Shown here one piece after another: positions 1 through 7,111 of a DNA stretch of 23,412 nt. Source of the stretch: DASZXJ01 sp035545895 (GTDB lineage: Bacteria > Planctomycetota > Phycisphaerae > Tepidisphaerales > Tepidisphaeraceae); contig DASZXJ010000116.1 of the NCBI GenBank assembly GCA_035545895.1, positions 1-23,412 of the forward strand, in the 5' to 3' direction. A program made the position numbers and the translations under genes. The notes under the pieces are model-generated. The model was given only the letters and a program-made list of their open reading frames with translations. It did not search any database and was not told where the DNA came from. Numbering within the stretch: the stretch's first letter is position 1; the number at the start of each line of letters is the position of its first letter.

Positions 1-752
1 GGTTGAACGACGCGGCTGAAACGCAGGATGTACCAAGTCCAAAGCGGCAAGGGAGCCAGCGACAGAATTGCCAGCCACGGATTGCGCTCCAAAACCAGCA
101 ACAAGCTCAGAAATACCATCAGCAATATCTCAAGTGAAACCAGAACCGCTGTCTGGATGAATGCGCGAACGTTTTGCAGGTCCGACAGCGCCCGGTTGAT
201 CAATTGCCCGGTGCTCATGGCGTCGTGAAAGCCGAAACCGACGCGCTGGAGCTTGTCGTAAATGGCTTCGCGAATGTAATAAACCATCGTCATGCTGAGC
301 TTTACGCCGCTGACCTCCTTCAAATATCGAAGAGTTGCATAAGCAATCACCAGCCCGACCAGCACGAGCGTCAGGTGTCGGAGTTTGACGGCGTCCGGGT
401 CGGTACTGGTGATCCACGCCAAAAGCCCCGGCTTGTCAGCGGTGAAACTGACATGCAGCGTGCTGATGTGGTTGATGGCTTCCCCGGACTGGCGGATCGC
501 CAGCACTTCAGCCGCGACCCACATGGACAGGTAACAACAGGCCAGAATGACCAGCATTTTGACCGGTGCTAGAAACCGGAACATCCACTTGAGCAGGTAA
601 GCGGTGGACAACTCATTCGCAGGCGCAATTTCGGCGCTGGCGGCGATTGGGAGAAGAACAGCGGTTTGAGTTGTCACGTTTGGTTTGCGTTGGGTTACTA
701 CTCGCATCACGCTAACGATGAACCCCTTTTCGTCAACGTTGTGGGTATGCAT
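1..752 (-). CDS. ABC exporter, N-terminal transmembrane part (partial)
   Basis: An open frame on the minus strand runs from ATG at 752 off the left edge of the window (250 codons seen). An in-frame TAA lies directly upstream of that ATG, so the start is there or at GTG 710/ATG 707; a GAGAG sits about 4 bases before 752. Hydrophobic segments fall near residues 62-87, 126-142 and 201-243. Residues 180-196 read STGQLINRALSDLQNVR, which matches the conserved intracellular loop of type I ABC exporters (MsbA/LmrA-like 'GEL..R...D...'). The ATP-binding domain would lie outside the window, so the substrate cannot be assigned. The first 50 residues are Ala/Pro-rich and not membrane-like. Confidence is high for the family and low for the exact start. 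Confidence 0.85.
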   Translation of the reverse strand, partial: MHTHNVDEKGFIVSVMRVVTQRKPNVTTQTAVLLPIAASAEIAPANELSTAYLLKWMFRFLAPVKMLVILACCYLSMWVAAEVLAIRQSGEAINHISTLHVSFTADKPGLLAWITSTDPDAVKLRHLTLVLVGLVIAYATLRYLKEVSGVKLSMTMVYYIREAIYDKLQRVGFGFHDAMSTGQLINRALSDLQNVRAFIQTAVLVSLEILLMVFLSLLLVLERNPWLAILSLAPLPLWTWYILRFSRVVQ

Positions 753-795
753 TTACTCTCAGAAGAAACATCTCCATTGTCCGATAATAAACCTG

Positions 796-1158
796 ATGTT
801 CGCACTGTCATGCTGTGCCGATACGTTCAAAAGCCTCAGCCGCGCTGCGGCCAAGTCGGCGTCTGCGCGGCTGCGACAACTCGGCATCGGTTCGACTCAT
901 CCAAGATGGTCGGTTCGCGCGGAGATTTGCGAACGATGTCCGATGCGGATCATTCATAAAGGCATATCCTATTGCGGCAACCCATTCCTACAGGAAATCA
1001 ATCGCGACCCATCCACCGGCGGGTGCGGTTGCCCGACCATTGCCAAAGCCAAAGACCCGGACGAGCACTGCCCGCTCGATACGCGGCATCGACCTGCTCA
1101 ATCCACGCCAAGTGCATGTAATTGCAAATGGTGCTCATTGGATGGTCGTCGCGCGTAA
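796..1158 (+). CDS. Small Cys-rich protein, possible metal-binding
   Basis: A 120-residue ORF on the plus strand. Its C-terminal half has six spaced cysteines: C45 and C48 (ICERC), C60 (YCG), C77 and C79 (GCGC) and C92 (HCPLD). A charged helical stretch precedes them. The order C-x2-C ... CG ... GCGC ... AK ... CPL resembles small zinc-ribbon-like proteins of the DUF6171 kind, but I cannot place it with certainty. ATG 796 is the best in-frame start; the frame is open back to 685. There is no Shine-Dalgarno, and a GATAAT (783-788) just upstream would make the message nearly leaderless. The 3' end overlaps the convergent lipoprotein gene by 24 bases, and the last 25 residues look less protein-like. 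It could be spurious, but the cysteine pattern argues against that. Confidence 0.5.
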   Translation: MFALSCCADTFKSLSRAAAKSASARLRQLGIGSTHPRWSVRAEICERCPMRIIHKGISYCGNPFLQEINRDPSTGGCGCPTIAKAKDPDEHCPLDTRHRPAQSTPSACNCKWCSLDGRRA

Positions 1159-1998
1159 GAGCTGTTCCAGATTGAACTTCAGCAGATCCAGATAGGTATT
1201 GCGGCCTCCACCGGCGCTGCTGCCCAGCGCATCAAGCACAACCGCCTGCAACCCGCTGCGATGTTCGATGTCCTGCACGACGATCGCGGGAATATCGGCC
1301 GGGAGGATCAGCAGGGTGGTCTTCTCCTGCTGAGCCACCTGCTTTAAGCGTCGAATATCCGAATCGTCCAAATCGGTCGGCCGGGCCGACACGGAATTGA
1401 TCCCTTCCAGCCCAAGTCGCTTCAAAAACGGGAGAAAATCGCTGCTTAACACAATCAGCTTCCGCTGCTGTGGAGCGAGGAGCTTTCGCTGGTAGGGCTG
1501 AAACGTCGCATCGATCTGGGCGGAATAGTCATCCATCCGCTTTTGAAATTCGGAGTAGTTGTCGGATCGAAGAACCTGTAGTCGAGCCCCCAGTTCTCGA
1601 CAGGCTTCGTGCATGATGACCGGGTCCAGCCATAACAAGCCGCCATCGGTTTGCTCGCGTGCGGATTGAAGTACATCCAGTCGAACCAGGCGTCCGTGCT
1701 GAAACGGGTCGCTGAATCCCTGGGTGGCCCAGGGTTCGGTTGCGCCGCCGGTCAAAACCAAGTCTGCGGAGTTGAGCCGGTCATGGACCTCGCCCGTCGC
1801 CGAGATATTGCCGATGGACTGCCCCGATTCGACAATCCAGGTGACCTCGACCGCATCTCCACCGATTTGCCTGGCCATGTCTCCCAAGGGGTAAACTGTC
1901 GCCAGGATGTTCAGTTTGCGCTGAGCAGGCGCTGGCGGCGGGCCGTCGCAGGCACCGATAAAAACGAGTCCCAAAATAAGTAGACCGGTCCAGCGCAT
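1135..1998 (-). CDS. TroA/ZnuA-fold substrate-binding lipoprotein, degenerate metal site
   Basis: Resembles the solute-binding subunit of zinc/manganese ABC importers (cluster 9, TroA superfamily). Landmarks in order are ILATVYPLGDMARQIGGD, NSADLVLTGG, LLWLDP, VLSSDFLPFLKRLGL and VVLDALGS with a terminal YLDLLKFN. A lipobox (IGAC, Cys17 from this start) follows a hydrophobic signal, so the protein is probably a periplasmic lipoprotein. The expected ligand positions are changed: the His of the 'G-x2-x-H-D-Y' loop is Gly in GQSIGN, the His before WLDP is Leu, and the His of 'FHDAYGYF' is Ser in VLSSDFLPF. Only the late Asp remains. Start 1998 is chosen because AAGG lies about 5 bases upstream; ATG 2025 is an alternative. 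No permease or ATPase partner is next to it. The fold assignment is good; a metal-uptake role is doubtful. Confidence 0.82.
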   Translation of the reverse strand: MRWTGLLILGLVFIGACDGPPPAPAQRKLNILATVYPLGDMARQIGGDAVEVTWIVESGQSIGNISATGEVHDRLNSADLVLTGGATEPWATQGFSDPFQHGRLVRLDVLQSAREQTDGGLLWLDPVIMHEACRELGARLQVLRSDNYSEFQKRMDDYSAQIDATFQPYQRKLLAPQQRKLIVLSSDFLPFLKRLGLEGINSVSARPTDLDDSDIRRLKQVAQQEKTTLLILPADIPAIVVQDIEHRSGLQAVVLDALGSSAGGGRNTYLDLLKFNLEQLLRATTIQ

Positions 1999-2097
1999 AA
2001 CACCTTGCATCGGACGCAAACGCATCCGGTCAAAAGTTTACCCTTACTGGCATTCAGAGATTTCGAGTTTGATGCCCGGCCCCCCAAATGGTATAGT

Positions 2098-2126
2098 TTG
2101 ACAGCAAAATTCGTGCCCCTTGTTAG
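2098..2126 (+). promoter_or_regulatory. Candidate sigma-70-type promoter of rpoN
   Basis: A perfect TTGACA (2098-2103) is followed after 17 bases by TGTTAG (2121-2126), a weak -10 matching 3 of 6. Transcription would begin near 2133, about 17 bases before ATG 2150. This also argues against the upstream TTG at 2120 as the rpoN start, because it would lie inside the promoter. Confidence 0.35.
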
Positions 2127-2149
2127 TAAGCTGTAAGTATCTATTGGTC

Positions 2150-3646
2150 ATGCAGTTAAGTCAATCAACCTCGATGCGCATGGAGCAGCGTCAGTTTCTG
2201 ACGCCGCGAATGATCCAGAGCATGGAGATTCTCCAATTGCCTTTGATGGCGCTGGAGGAACGGATCGAGCAGGAACTGCAAAGCAATCCCGTTCTTGAAC
2301 TTCGCGACCCCGAAGACGAAGGCTCGGTTGCCGAGCCAGCACCAGTTGAAGAGCGTGACGACAGCGAGCAGATGCTCACCGTCAAAGAGAACGGAGCCGA
2401 GGATTTTGAACGTCTCAACAAGATCGGCGAGTTCTTCGAAAACGAGGAATTCAACACCAACACCGGCACGAGTTTTCGGCAGGCCGCGGGTGATGGCGAG
2501 CGCGATAAAAAGCTCGATGCCATGAACAACACCGCCGCGCGCGGTCAGACGCTTGGCGAATACCTGCTCTCCCAGTGGGCGTTTATCGAACAGCCCGACA
2601 ACATCAAACGCGCCGGCGAAGCGATCATCAATTTCATCGACGATGAAGGATATCTGCGAACGCCGCTGGATCAGATTCAGCGTGAATCCAAAGACCCGCT
2701 TGCGATCGATGACTTGAGCAAGGCGCTTCGGCTGGTGCAGGATCTCGAGCCGCCGGGGGTTGGCGCCCGCGATTTGCGCGAATGCCTGCTCCTGCAGCTT
2801 GCAGCGCTGGAAGATGATGATGAATTGTCCGAAGGACATGACTTTGACTTGGAAAACGCGCTGGTCAGCGACCATCTCAAGGATTTGGAGATGAACCGCT
2901 ATCCGCAGATCAGCCGCAAGCTGGGGCGAAGCATAGATGAGATCAAGGCGGCTGTTCGACGTCTTTCGCGATTGCATCCGCATCCCGGCCGGCAGGTCGG
3001 GCCGGATGAAGCGCCCGCCATCACGCCTGATGCGATCATCACGCTCAACGAAGACACCGGCGAGTATGACATCAAGATGACGCACGACCCATCCTCCAAC
3101 ATTTACATCAGCGGCATCTATCGCCGGATGATCAAGGACAAAGCCTACGACAAGAAAACCCGCGAATTTGTCGCCAACAACGTCCGCAACGCGCGATGGC
3201 TCCTTGAAAGCATTCAGCAGCGCCGAAGCACGATCCAGCGGGTGATTCGCGCGGTCGTCGATGCCCAAAAAGAGTTCCTCGAGAAAGGCCCGGAGTTTCT
3301 TCGCCCGCTCCCGATGATTCAGGTGGCTGACCAGCTCGGCGTGCATGTCGCGACGGTCTCCCGGGCCGTCAGCGAAAAATGGATCCAGACCCCGCGCGGG
3401 ATTTACCCCCTTCGCCGGTTCTTCTCCGGCGGAACCACCAGCTCCGGTGGCGAGGACATGAGCTGGGACGCCGTCAAGGAAAAGCTCAAAATCATCATCG
3501 CCGAGGAAGACAAGCAAAAGCCTCTCAACGACGACGAGATCGTCGAAAAGCTCAAGACCCAGGGCATCGACCTGGCCCGCCGCACGGTCGCCAAGTACCG
3601 CAAGATCATGAACATCGCCACCGCCAGGCAACGCAGAGCGTATTAG
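2150..3646 (+). CDS. rpoN: RNA polymerase sigma-54 factor RpoN
   Basis: Sigma-54 recruits RNA polymerase to -24/-12 promoters and needs an AAA+ enhancer-binding activator to open them. The 498-residue protein has the whole family layout. The N-terminal activator-interacting region (about 1-50) contains RQFLTPRMIQSMEILQLPLM and ends NPVLEL. An acidic linker follows, then the core-binding domain (about 120-310, with EPPGVGARDLRECL). The DNA-binding domain has the helix-turn-helix VADQLGVHVATVSRAVSEKW. The RpoN box ARRTVAKYRK is at residues 476-485. ATG 2150 is chosen because it begins at the normal N-terminus; the frame is open to TTG 2120 but those ten residues do not fit the family. There is no clear Shine-Dalgarno. 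The gene stands alone, divergent from the lipoprotein gene and followed by a long repeat-rich gap. No activator is encoded in the window. Confidence 0.97.
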   Translation: MQLSQSTSMRMEQRQFLTPRMIQSMEILQLPLMALEERIEQELQSNPVLELRDPEDEGSVAEPAPVEERDDSEQMLTVKENGAEDFERLNKIGEFFENEEFNTNTGTSFRQAAGDGERDKKLDAMNNTAARGQTLGEYLLSQWAFIEQPDNIKRAGEAIINFIDDEGYLRTPLDQIQRESKDPLAIDDLSKALRLVQDLEPPGVGARDLRECLLLQLAALEDDDELSEGHDFDLENALVSDHLKDLEMNRYPQISRKLGRSIDEIKAAVRRLSRLHPHPGRQVGPDEAPAITPDAIITLNEDTGEYDIKMTHDPSSNIYISGIYRRMIKDKAYDKKTREFVANNVRNARWLLESIQQRRSTIQRVIRAVVDAQKEFLEKGPEFLRPLPMIQVADQLGVHVATVSRAVSEKWIQTPRGIYPLRRFFSGGTTSSGGEDMSWDAVKEKLKIIIAEEDKQKPLNDDEIVEKLKTQGIDLARRTVAKYRKIMNIATARQRRAY

Positions 3647-3826
3647 ACCATTGCGGAATCCGGATTTCGGAATGCGAAATTCTGGAACACAGCGGAACAT
3701 TTCCGAACCTAAACAAAATGGAGCACCGGCCACAACTCCCGGCAAGGCCAACATCTGCGAGCGATTTCGAATCGGTGGGTTCGTTTCGCAAAATCGACCG
3801 CGCGCGACAACGTCTCCGATATATAG

Positions 3827-3844
3827 CCCCGGGCATGCCCGGGG
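3827..3844. repeat. Perfect 18-base palindrome
   Basis: CCCCGGGCATGCCCGGGG is perfectly self-complementary with no loop. It lies about 180 bases after the rpoN stop, without a following T-run, so it is more likely a repeat element or protein site than a simple terminator. Confidence 0.6.
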
Positions 3845-3961
3845 GATAAGTTCAGCGAACATGGTGTTTCCTTGAACAAAGTTCGCCGTGGGTTCGTTTC
3901 GAATATTCCGTGGTAACCCTTGCATTCCCTTGCAAATCCTTGCATTTTCCGGTTCCCAAAC

Positions 3962-3980
3962 CCCACGGCGGCGCCGTGGG
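3962..3980. repeat. GC-rich hairpin, possible terminator or repeat core
   Basis: Arms CCCACGGC (3962-3969) and GCCGTGGG (3973-3980) pair perfectly around a 3-base loop. The sequence after it (CGTTTCGTTG) is only mildly T-rich. It could end rpoN read-through before the 4.2-kb operon, or be the core of a dispersed repeat. Confidence 0.45.
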
Positions 3981-4133
3981 CGTTTCGTTGAAACAATCCG
4001 ATGTTGTCATCCCCTTCCCTTGTCCTCCGCTCGCGCCTGAACAGAACTCACTCCCATCTAGGAATCGGTGCCAAGCCAAAAAACTTAACCCCTCAGGCAA
4101 GAATTCTTCCGCAATACTTGGAAAGGAACCGGT

Positions 4134-4162
4134 TTGACCACATCTAGAGTACGCCGTATATT
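4134..4162 (+). promoter_or_regulatory. Strong candidate sigma-70-type promoter of the HD/YwgA-like operon
   Basis: TTGACC (4134-4139, 5 of 6 to consensus), a 17-base spacer and TATATT (4157-4162, 5 of 6). Transcription would start near 4169 and leave a leader of about 34 bases before ATG 4203. It is the best match to a housekeeping promoter that I found in the window, and it sits at the left edge of the AT-richer segment. Confidence 0.5.
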
Positions 4163-4202
4163 GCGAATGTTCGTGTAAAAACAGTGGAGAACGGCGGACC
4201 GC

Positions 4203-5600
4203 ATGGGAAGGATTCGGGCTTGCGGTAAAGTTTTTCGTGACCCAGTACATCAACTTATTCGAGTTGGAGCGGAAGACTCTTACATTCTCGACCTTATCGA
4301 TACTCCCGAGTTCCAACGATTGCGCCGCATTCGTCAACTGGGCGTCTCATGGCTAACCTACCACGGGGCCGAACACAGCCGATTTGTCCACAGCCTTGGA
4401 GTATTCAATTTCGCGCAACGCATTATTCGGTCACTGCAGCAACGCTATGGTAGCAAGCATAATGTATCAAAGGTTCTTGCCGAGAATGATCGAACTATCA
4501 AGGCAGCCTCACTCCTTCACGACATCGGCCATGGACCTTTCTCGCATATGCTTGAAAGAGCATTCGGCAAAAAGCACCATGAAGAGCGCACAATAGAATT
4601 AATTCTTGATGGACATTCTGGAATCAACAAAGTTTTGAGGAAACATAAAGTCGACGCCGATGCGGTTGCATCCGTAATACGCAAAGATTTTCCCCTTAAA
4701 CTCGTCGTTGACATCGTCTCTAGTCAACTCGACGCGGATCGGATGGATTATCTTCTTAGAGATTCTTATTGCACAGGCGTAGCATACGGTGAATACGATC
4801 CGGATTGGCTTTTGCATGCAATGTGTGTTGGTAGGCTTCCTCAAGATAAGAACAAAGCAAATCAAAAACTTTGTTTAGATCGGCGCAGAGGTATTTACGC
4901 TGCAGAACGATTCGTGGTCTCGAGGCTGCACATGTATCAGCAAGTATACATGCATCGGGTAACTCGTGGCTTCGAAGTATTGGTGCTAAACCTCTTTTCG
5001 GCAGCAGCAAGGTGTGCAAAGCTAACGCGCGGGCTTCCGCCAGGGACACCGCCTCTGGTTGAGAAATATTTCAAAAATGAGGGCGAGATAGATCATCAAG
5101 ATTTCCTGCGCTTTGATGAATCCCAGGTTCTCTCTGCATTTCATACTTGGGCAGCCAATGATGCCTCCGCATATTCGACTATAAACAGAATGTCTAAGGC
5201 TTTTCTTAACCGAGAACGTCTCTATGCGGCGGTAGATCTTGAAGGGCAAGCTGGTTTAATGATGACTTTGGGCAAAGAACTGGAGACGCTTCCTAAGGAA
5301 GCAGATGGTATTACGCCGATTTATGGTGTAGATACGGTCGAAGACACTCCCTACAAGGGAATGCTCTATCGCGCCAAAAGGCATGAAGGTGCAGAAGAAA
5401 TTGTTAACGAATCTATTCTTATTGTCGATCCAGATGACCCTGATTCCGCTGGACCTGTCGAAGCTGCTTCTAAAATGTTAAAAGAAATGGATGCGGAGCA
5501 GTTCGCCGTCAATAGGCTTTACTACGACCGCAATCGACGCAAAGATATTGAGAAGATGACCAATAAGCTTGGCATCAAACTTCCGAAGCCGGAGAATTGA
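4203..5600 (+). CDS. HD-domain phosphohydrolase, SAMHD1/YwfO-like (probable dNTP triphosphohydrolase)
   Basis: A 465-residue HD-superfamily protein. It opens with KVFRDPVHQLIRV and EFQRLRRIRQLG, typical of the SAMHD1/YwfO/EF1143 group. The metal-binding set is complete: the first His in EHSRFVHSLGV (H63), the HD pair in LLHDIGHGPFSH (H106, D107), and the late Asp in SSQLDADRMDYLLRD (about 177-186). Characterised relatives cleave dNTPs to deoxynucleosides and triphosphate; activity here is inferred. The C-terminal half (about 230-465) is less conserved. The gene is AT-richer than its surroundings: two sampled 60-base lines (4441 and 5221) hold 24 and 28 G/C, against 39 at 16081 in metH. Its stop is two bases from the start of the YwgA-like gene, so they form an operon. 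The low GC suggests horizontal acquisition. Confidence 0.88.
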   Translation: MGRIRACGKVFRDPVHQLIRVGAEDSYILDLIDTPEFQRLRRIRQLGVSWLTYHGAEHSRFVHSLGVFNFAQRIIRSLQQRYGSKHNVSKVLAENDRTIKAASLLHDIGHGPFSHMLERAFGKKHHEERTIELILDGHSGINKVLRKHKVDADAVASVIRKDFPLKLVVDIVSSQLDADRMDYLLRDSYCTGVAYGEYDPDWLLHAMCVGRLPQDKNKANQKLCLDRRRGIYAAERFVVSRLHMYQQVYMHRVTRGFEVLVLNLFSAAARCAKLTRGLPPGTPPLVEKYFKNEGEIDHQDFLRFDESQVLSAFHTWAANDASAYSTINRMSKAFLNRERLYAAVDLEGQAGLMMTLGKELETLPKEADGITPIYGVDTVEDTPYKGMLYRAKRHEGAEEIVNESILIVDPDDPDSAGPVEAASKMLKEMDAEQFAVNRLYYDRNRRKDIEKMTNKLGIKLPKPEN

Positions 5601-5602
5601 CC

Positions 5603-6097
5603 ATGGATGGAATGCTTGAAGTATTGCGGCTCATCTTTGTTCTCGATGAACTTAAGGGGCGAAAAAAGCTGCAAAAAATTGTTCACATATTGCAGTCGCG
5701 CGGGTTCAATTTTCCGCAACGATTTGGGTATCTTCATTATGGTCCATATTCGAGCCAACTGGCTTCAGAAATTGACGCTTTAGTTGCTGGGAACCTTCTC
5801 AAAGAAGAAAAAGGTGTTGGCGACGATTACACGCCTTATGTTTATGAATTGAGTGATGAGGCCATGAAGCTACTAAAGGATCTAAATTCAACAGGCAAGC
5901 CACCATGGATCACCCTAGCAAAAAATCTAAATGAAAAAGATCCGAATTATTTAGAAGCAATGAGTACAATTCTCTATTTAAAGGCCAACGGGTTTGAAGG
6001 GAACAACTTAAGAGATCGGTTTGTGTCGCTCAAGCCACATTTAAAGGCAAAATTTGATAAGGCACTTGCACATGCTGCTTCATTACCCAAAGCTTAA
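5603..6097 (+). CDS. YwgA-like protein, partner of the HD phosphohydrolase
   Basis: A 164-residue protein resembling Bacillus subtilis YwgA. Its signature is GRKKLQKIVHILQSRGF followed by RFGYLHYGPYSSQLASEID. The first half looks like a small winged-helix-type fold, and the motif order recalls Panacea/DUF4065 antitoxin-like domains (my inference). The second half is a charged helical region. ATG 5603 is chosen for the GGAGA at 5591-5595, 7 bases upstream; a TTG at 5597 overlapping the previous stop is an alternative. From memory, ywgA and ywfO are neighbours in B. subtilis too, so the pairing is probably functional. AT content is the highest in the window (22 G/C of 60 at 5941). The molecular function is unknown; regulator or antitoxin of the HD enzyme are possibilities only. 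Confidence 0.75.
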   Translation: MDGMLEVLRLIFVLDELKGRKKLQKIVHILQSRGFNFPQRFGYLHYGPYSSQLASEIDALVAGNLLKEEKGVGDDYTPYVYELSDEAMKLLKDLNSTGKPPWITLAKNLNEKDPNYLEAMSTILYLKANGFEGNNLRDRFVSLKPHLKAKFDKALAHAASLPKA

Positions 6098-6129
6098 CAA
6101 ATCGCAGATTTCTCCAGAGCCAGTCATAA

Positions 6130-6456
6130 GATTTGCCCCTTGCTAAAATACTCGAATGTCTCGTGCCGCGTCTTAGGATTGCCGACCGCTGCTCTTTTTC
6201 CGACAAGTTCCTCGTCTTGCGCGGCAGCAAACGCACTTATAAAATCCATCTGGGTTCGGGCAATATTTTGATGGAGCCAAACGATCAGTACCTTTGCATC
6301 GTTCCCGACCGACGGGTTCAGGCTGACGGTGAAAATAAACTTTTTCTGCCGTTTGAAGGGGATAACACGCTTTCGATCATCATCAGTAAGGCGTTTTTGC
6401 TGGCTGAAGACAGCAAAATCACCGACGCGACTATTCTGCGGCAAATCGAGCGATAA
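6130..6456 (+). pseudogene. C-terminal remnant of a DUF4132-type protein (DUF7737-like domain)
   Basis: This frame opens at a stop codon (6127-6129). Its first possible start is TTG 6133, without a Shine-Dalgarno. The 107 residues match what I know of the extreme C-terminus of large DUF4132 proteins: PRLRIADRCSFSDKFLVLRG, then RTYKIHLGSGNILMEP, QYLCIVPD, and a final I-L-R-Q-I-E-R. Full-length relatives run to roughly a thousand residues, so about nine-tenths of the gene is missing; nothing upstream in the window encodes it. Base composition is back to that of the backbone (34 G/C in the 60 bases at 6181), unlike the segment just before it. I read it as the stump of a resident gene whose 5' part was lost when the HD/YwgA-like segment arrived. 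A stand-alone small domain protein is less likely. Confidence 0.6.
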
Positions 6457-6466
6457 ACCCCCTTTG

Positions 6467-6491
6467 CAACTTTTCGCGCGCGCCGGGCGTC
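6467..6491 (+). promoter_or_regulatory. Possible ECF-type autoregulatory promoter
   Basis: CAAC (6467-6470) and CGTC (6488-6491) are 17 bases apart, about 30 bases before the ECF sigma start. AAC/CGTC pairs at this spacing are common in ECF promoters, and ECF genes often control themselves. The match is short and could be chance. Confidence 0.2.
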
Positions 6492-6520
6492 CAAACGTCG
6501 TCTTTACTGGCGGGAACGCG

Positions 6521-7111
6521 ATGAATGACACGAGCAACGGCGAAGAGATGTGGGTCATCCGCAGTCGAGCGGGGGATCGGGCGGCGTTTGAACAACTCGT
6601 CCGCAACACGGCTAGGGGCTTGTTCGCGCGGTTTTATGTGCAGACGGCTGATGCTCATCGCGCGGAAGACCTCGTGCAGGAAACATTGTTGCGGGCGTGG
6701 AAGCGGATCGAATCGTTGGACGATCCAAAGATGTTTCGAGGGTGGCTGAATTCGATCGCGCAAGGCGTGTTGATTGATTCAGCCAAACGGGATTCACGCA
6801 AAAAGCGGGGGCTTTCTTCCAAACGAGCGGAATTGCAAACGCTGACGGATGACTCGCCGGGGCCGGGGCGGTCGCTGGAACTGGATGAACAGCGCAACGA
6901 AGTATTAAACGTCCTGAAAACTCTACCGAATGAATATCGCGATGTGTTGACCTTGCGATATCTGAGCGGAGCCGATTACGCAACGATTTCAAAGCAGCTG
7001 GCCATCTCCAACGGCTCGCTGCGGGGGCTTTTGCATCGCGGAATGAAACTTATGCGCGAGCAATTAGGAATTGCCACCGATGGGGCACAGATGAACACAG
7101 ATAAATCGTGA
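6521..7111 (+). CDS. ECF-type RNA polymerase sigma factor
   Basis: A 196-residue sigma-70-family factor of the extracytoplasmic-function type. Region 2 spans about 15-95: AAFEQLVRNTARGLFARFYV, then AEDLVQETLLRAWKRIESL and FRGWLNSIAQGVLIDSAKRD. Region 4 spans about 130-185: LKTLPNEYRDVLTLRYLSGA, then YATISKQLAISNGSLRGLLH. There is no region 3, as expected. ATG 6521 begins the protein directly ahead of region 2; an open frame continues upstream but only overlaps the DUF4132 remnant in another frame. The last 13 residues (IATDGAQMNTDKS) are encoded by a palindromic dispersed repeat, so the natural C-terminus may have been altered. The anti-sigma gene follows 54 bases later, making a classical sigma/anti-sigma operon. 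Confidence 0.92.
   Translation: MNDTSNGEEMWVIRSRAGDRAAFEQLVRNTARGLFARFYVQTADAHRAEDLVQETLLRAWKRIESLDDPKMFRGWLNSIAQGVLIDSAKRDSRKKRGLSSKRAELQTLTDDSPGPGRSLELDEQRNEVLNVLKTLPNEYRDVLTLRYLSGADYATISKQLAISNGSLRGLLHRGMKLMREQLGIATDGAQMNTDKS

Larger units (their letters stand above)
3647..4133. repeat. Gene-free stretch rich in dispersed-repeat sequence
   Basis: I see no gene in these 487 bases. They contain a 14-base direct repeat GTGGGTTCGTTTCG (3775-3788 and 3888-3901). Three close copies of CCTTGCA lie between about 3918 and 3943. Two strong palindromes are listed separately. In minus-strand frames the text reads as fragments such as NEPT, ETNP and KRTH, which from memory recur in spurious small ORFs of Phycisphaerae genomes. 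That suggests a mosaic of genome-wide repeats. Confidence 0.5.

Noticed and set aside
2120..2149. Upstream TTG start for rpoN adding ten residues
   Set aside because: The extra residues do not fit sigma-54 N-termini and the codon lies within the likely promoter; ATG 2150 begins at the family's normal start.
2165..3925. 586-codon open frame on the minus strand opposite rpoN
   Set aside because: It lies antisense to a complete sigma-54 gene, has no domain features of its own, and its upstream part is repeat text. It is a shadow of GC-rich coding sequence.
3775..3980. CRISPR array, because of short repeated strings after rpoN
   Set aside because: Only two copies of a 14-base repeat and three of a 7-base string occur, with no regular spacing and no cas genes nearby.
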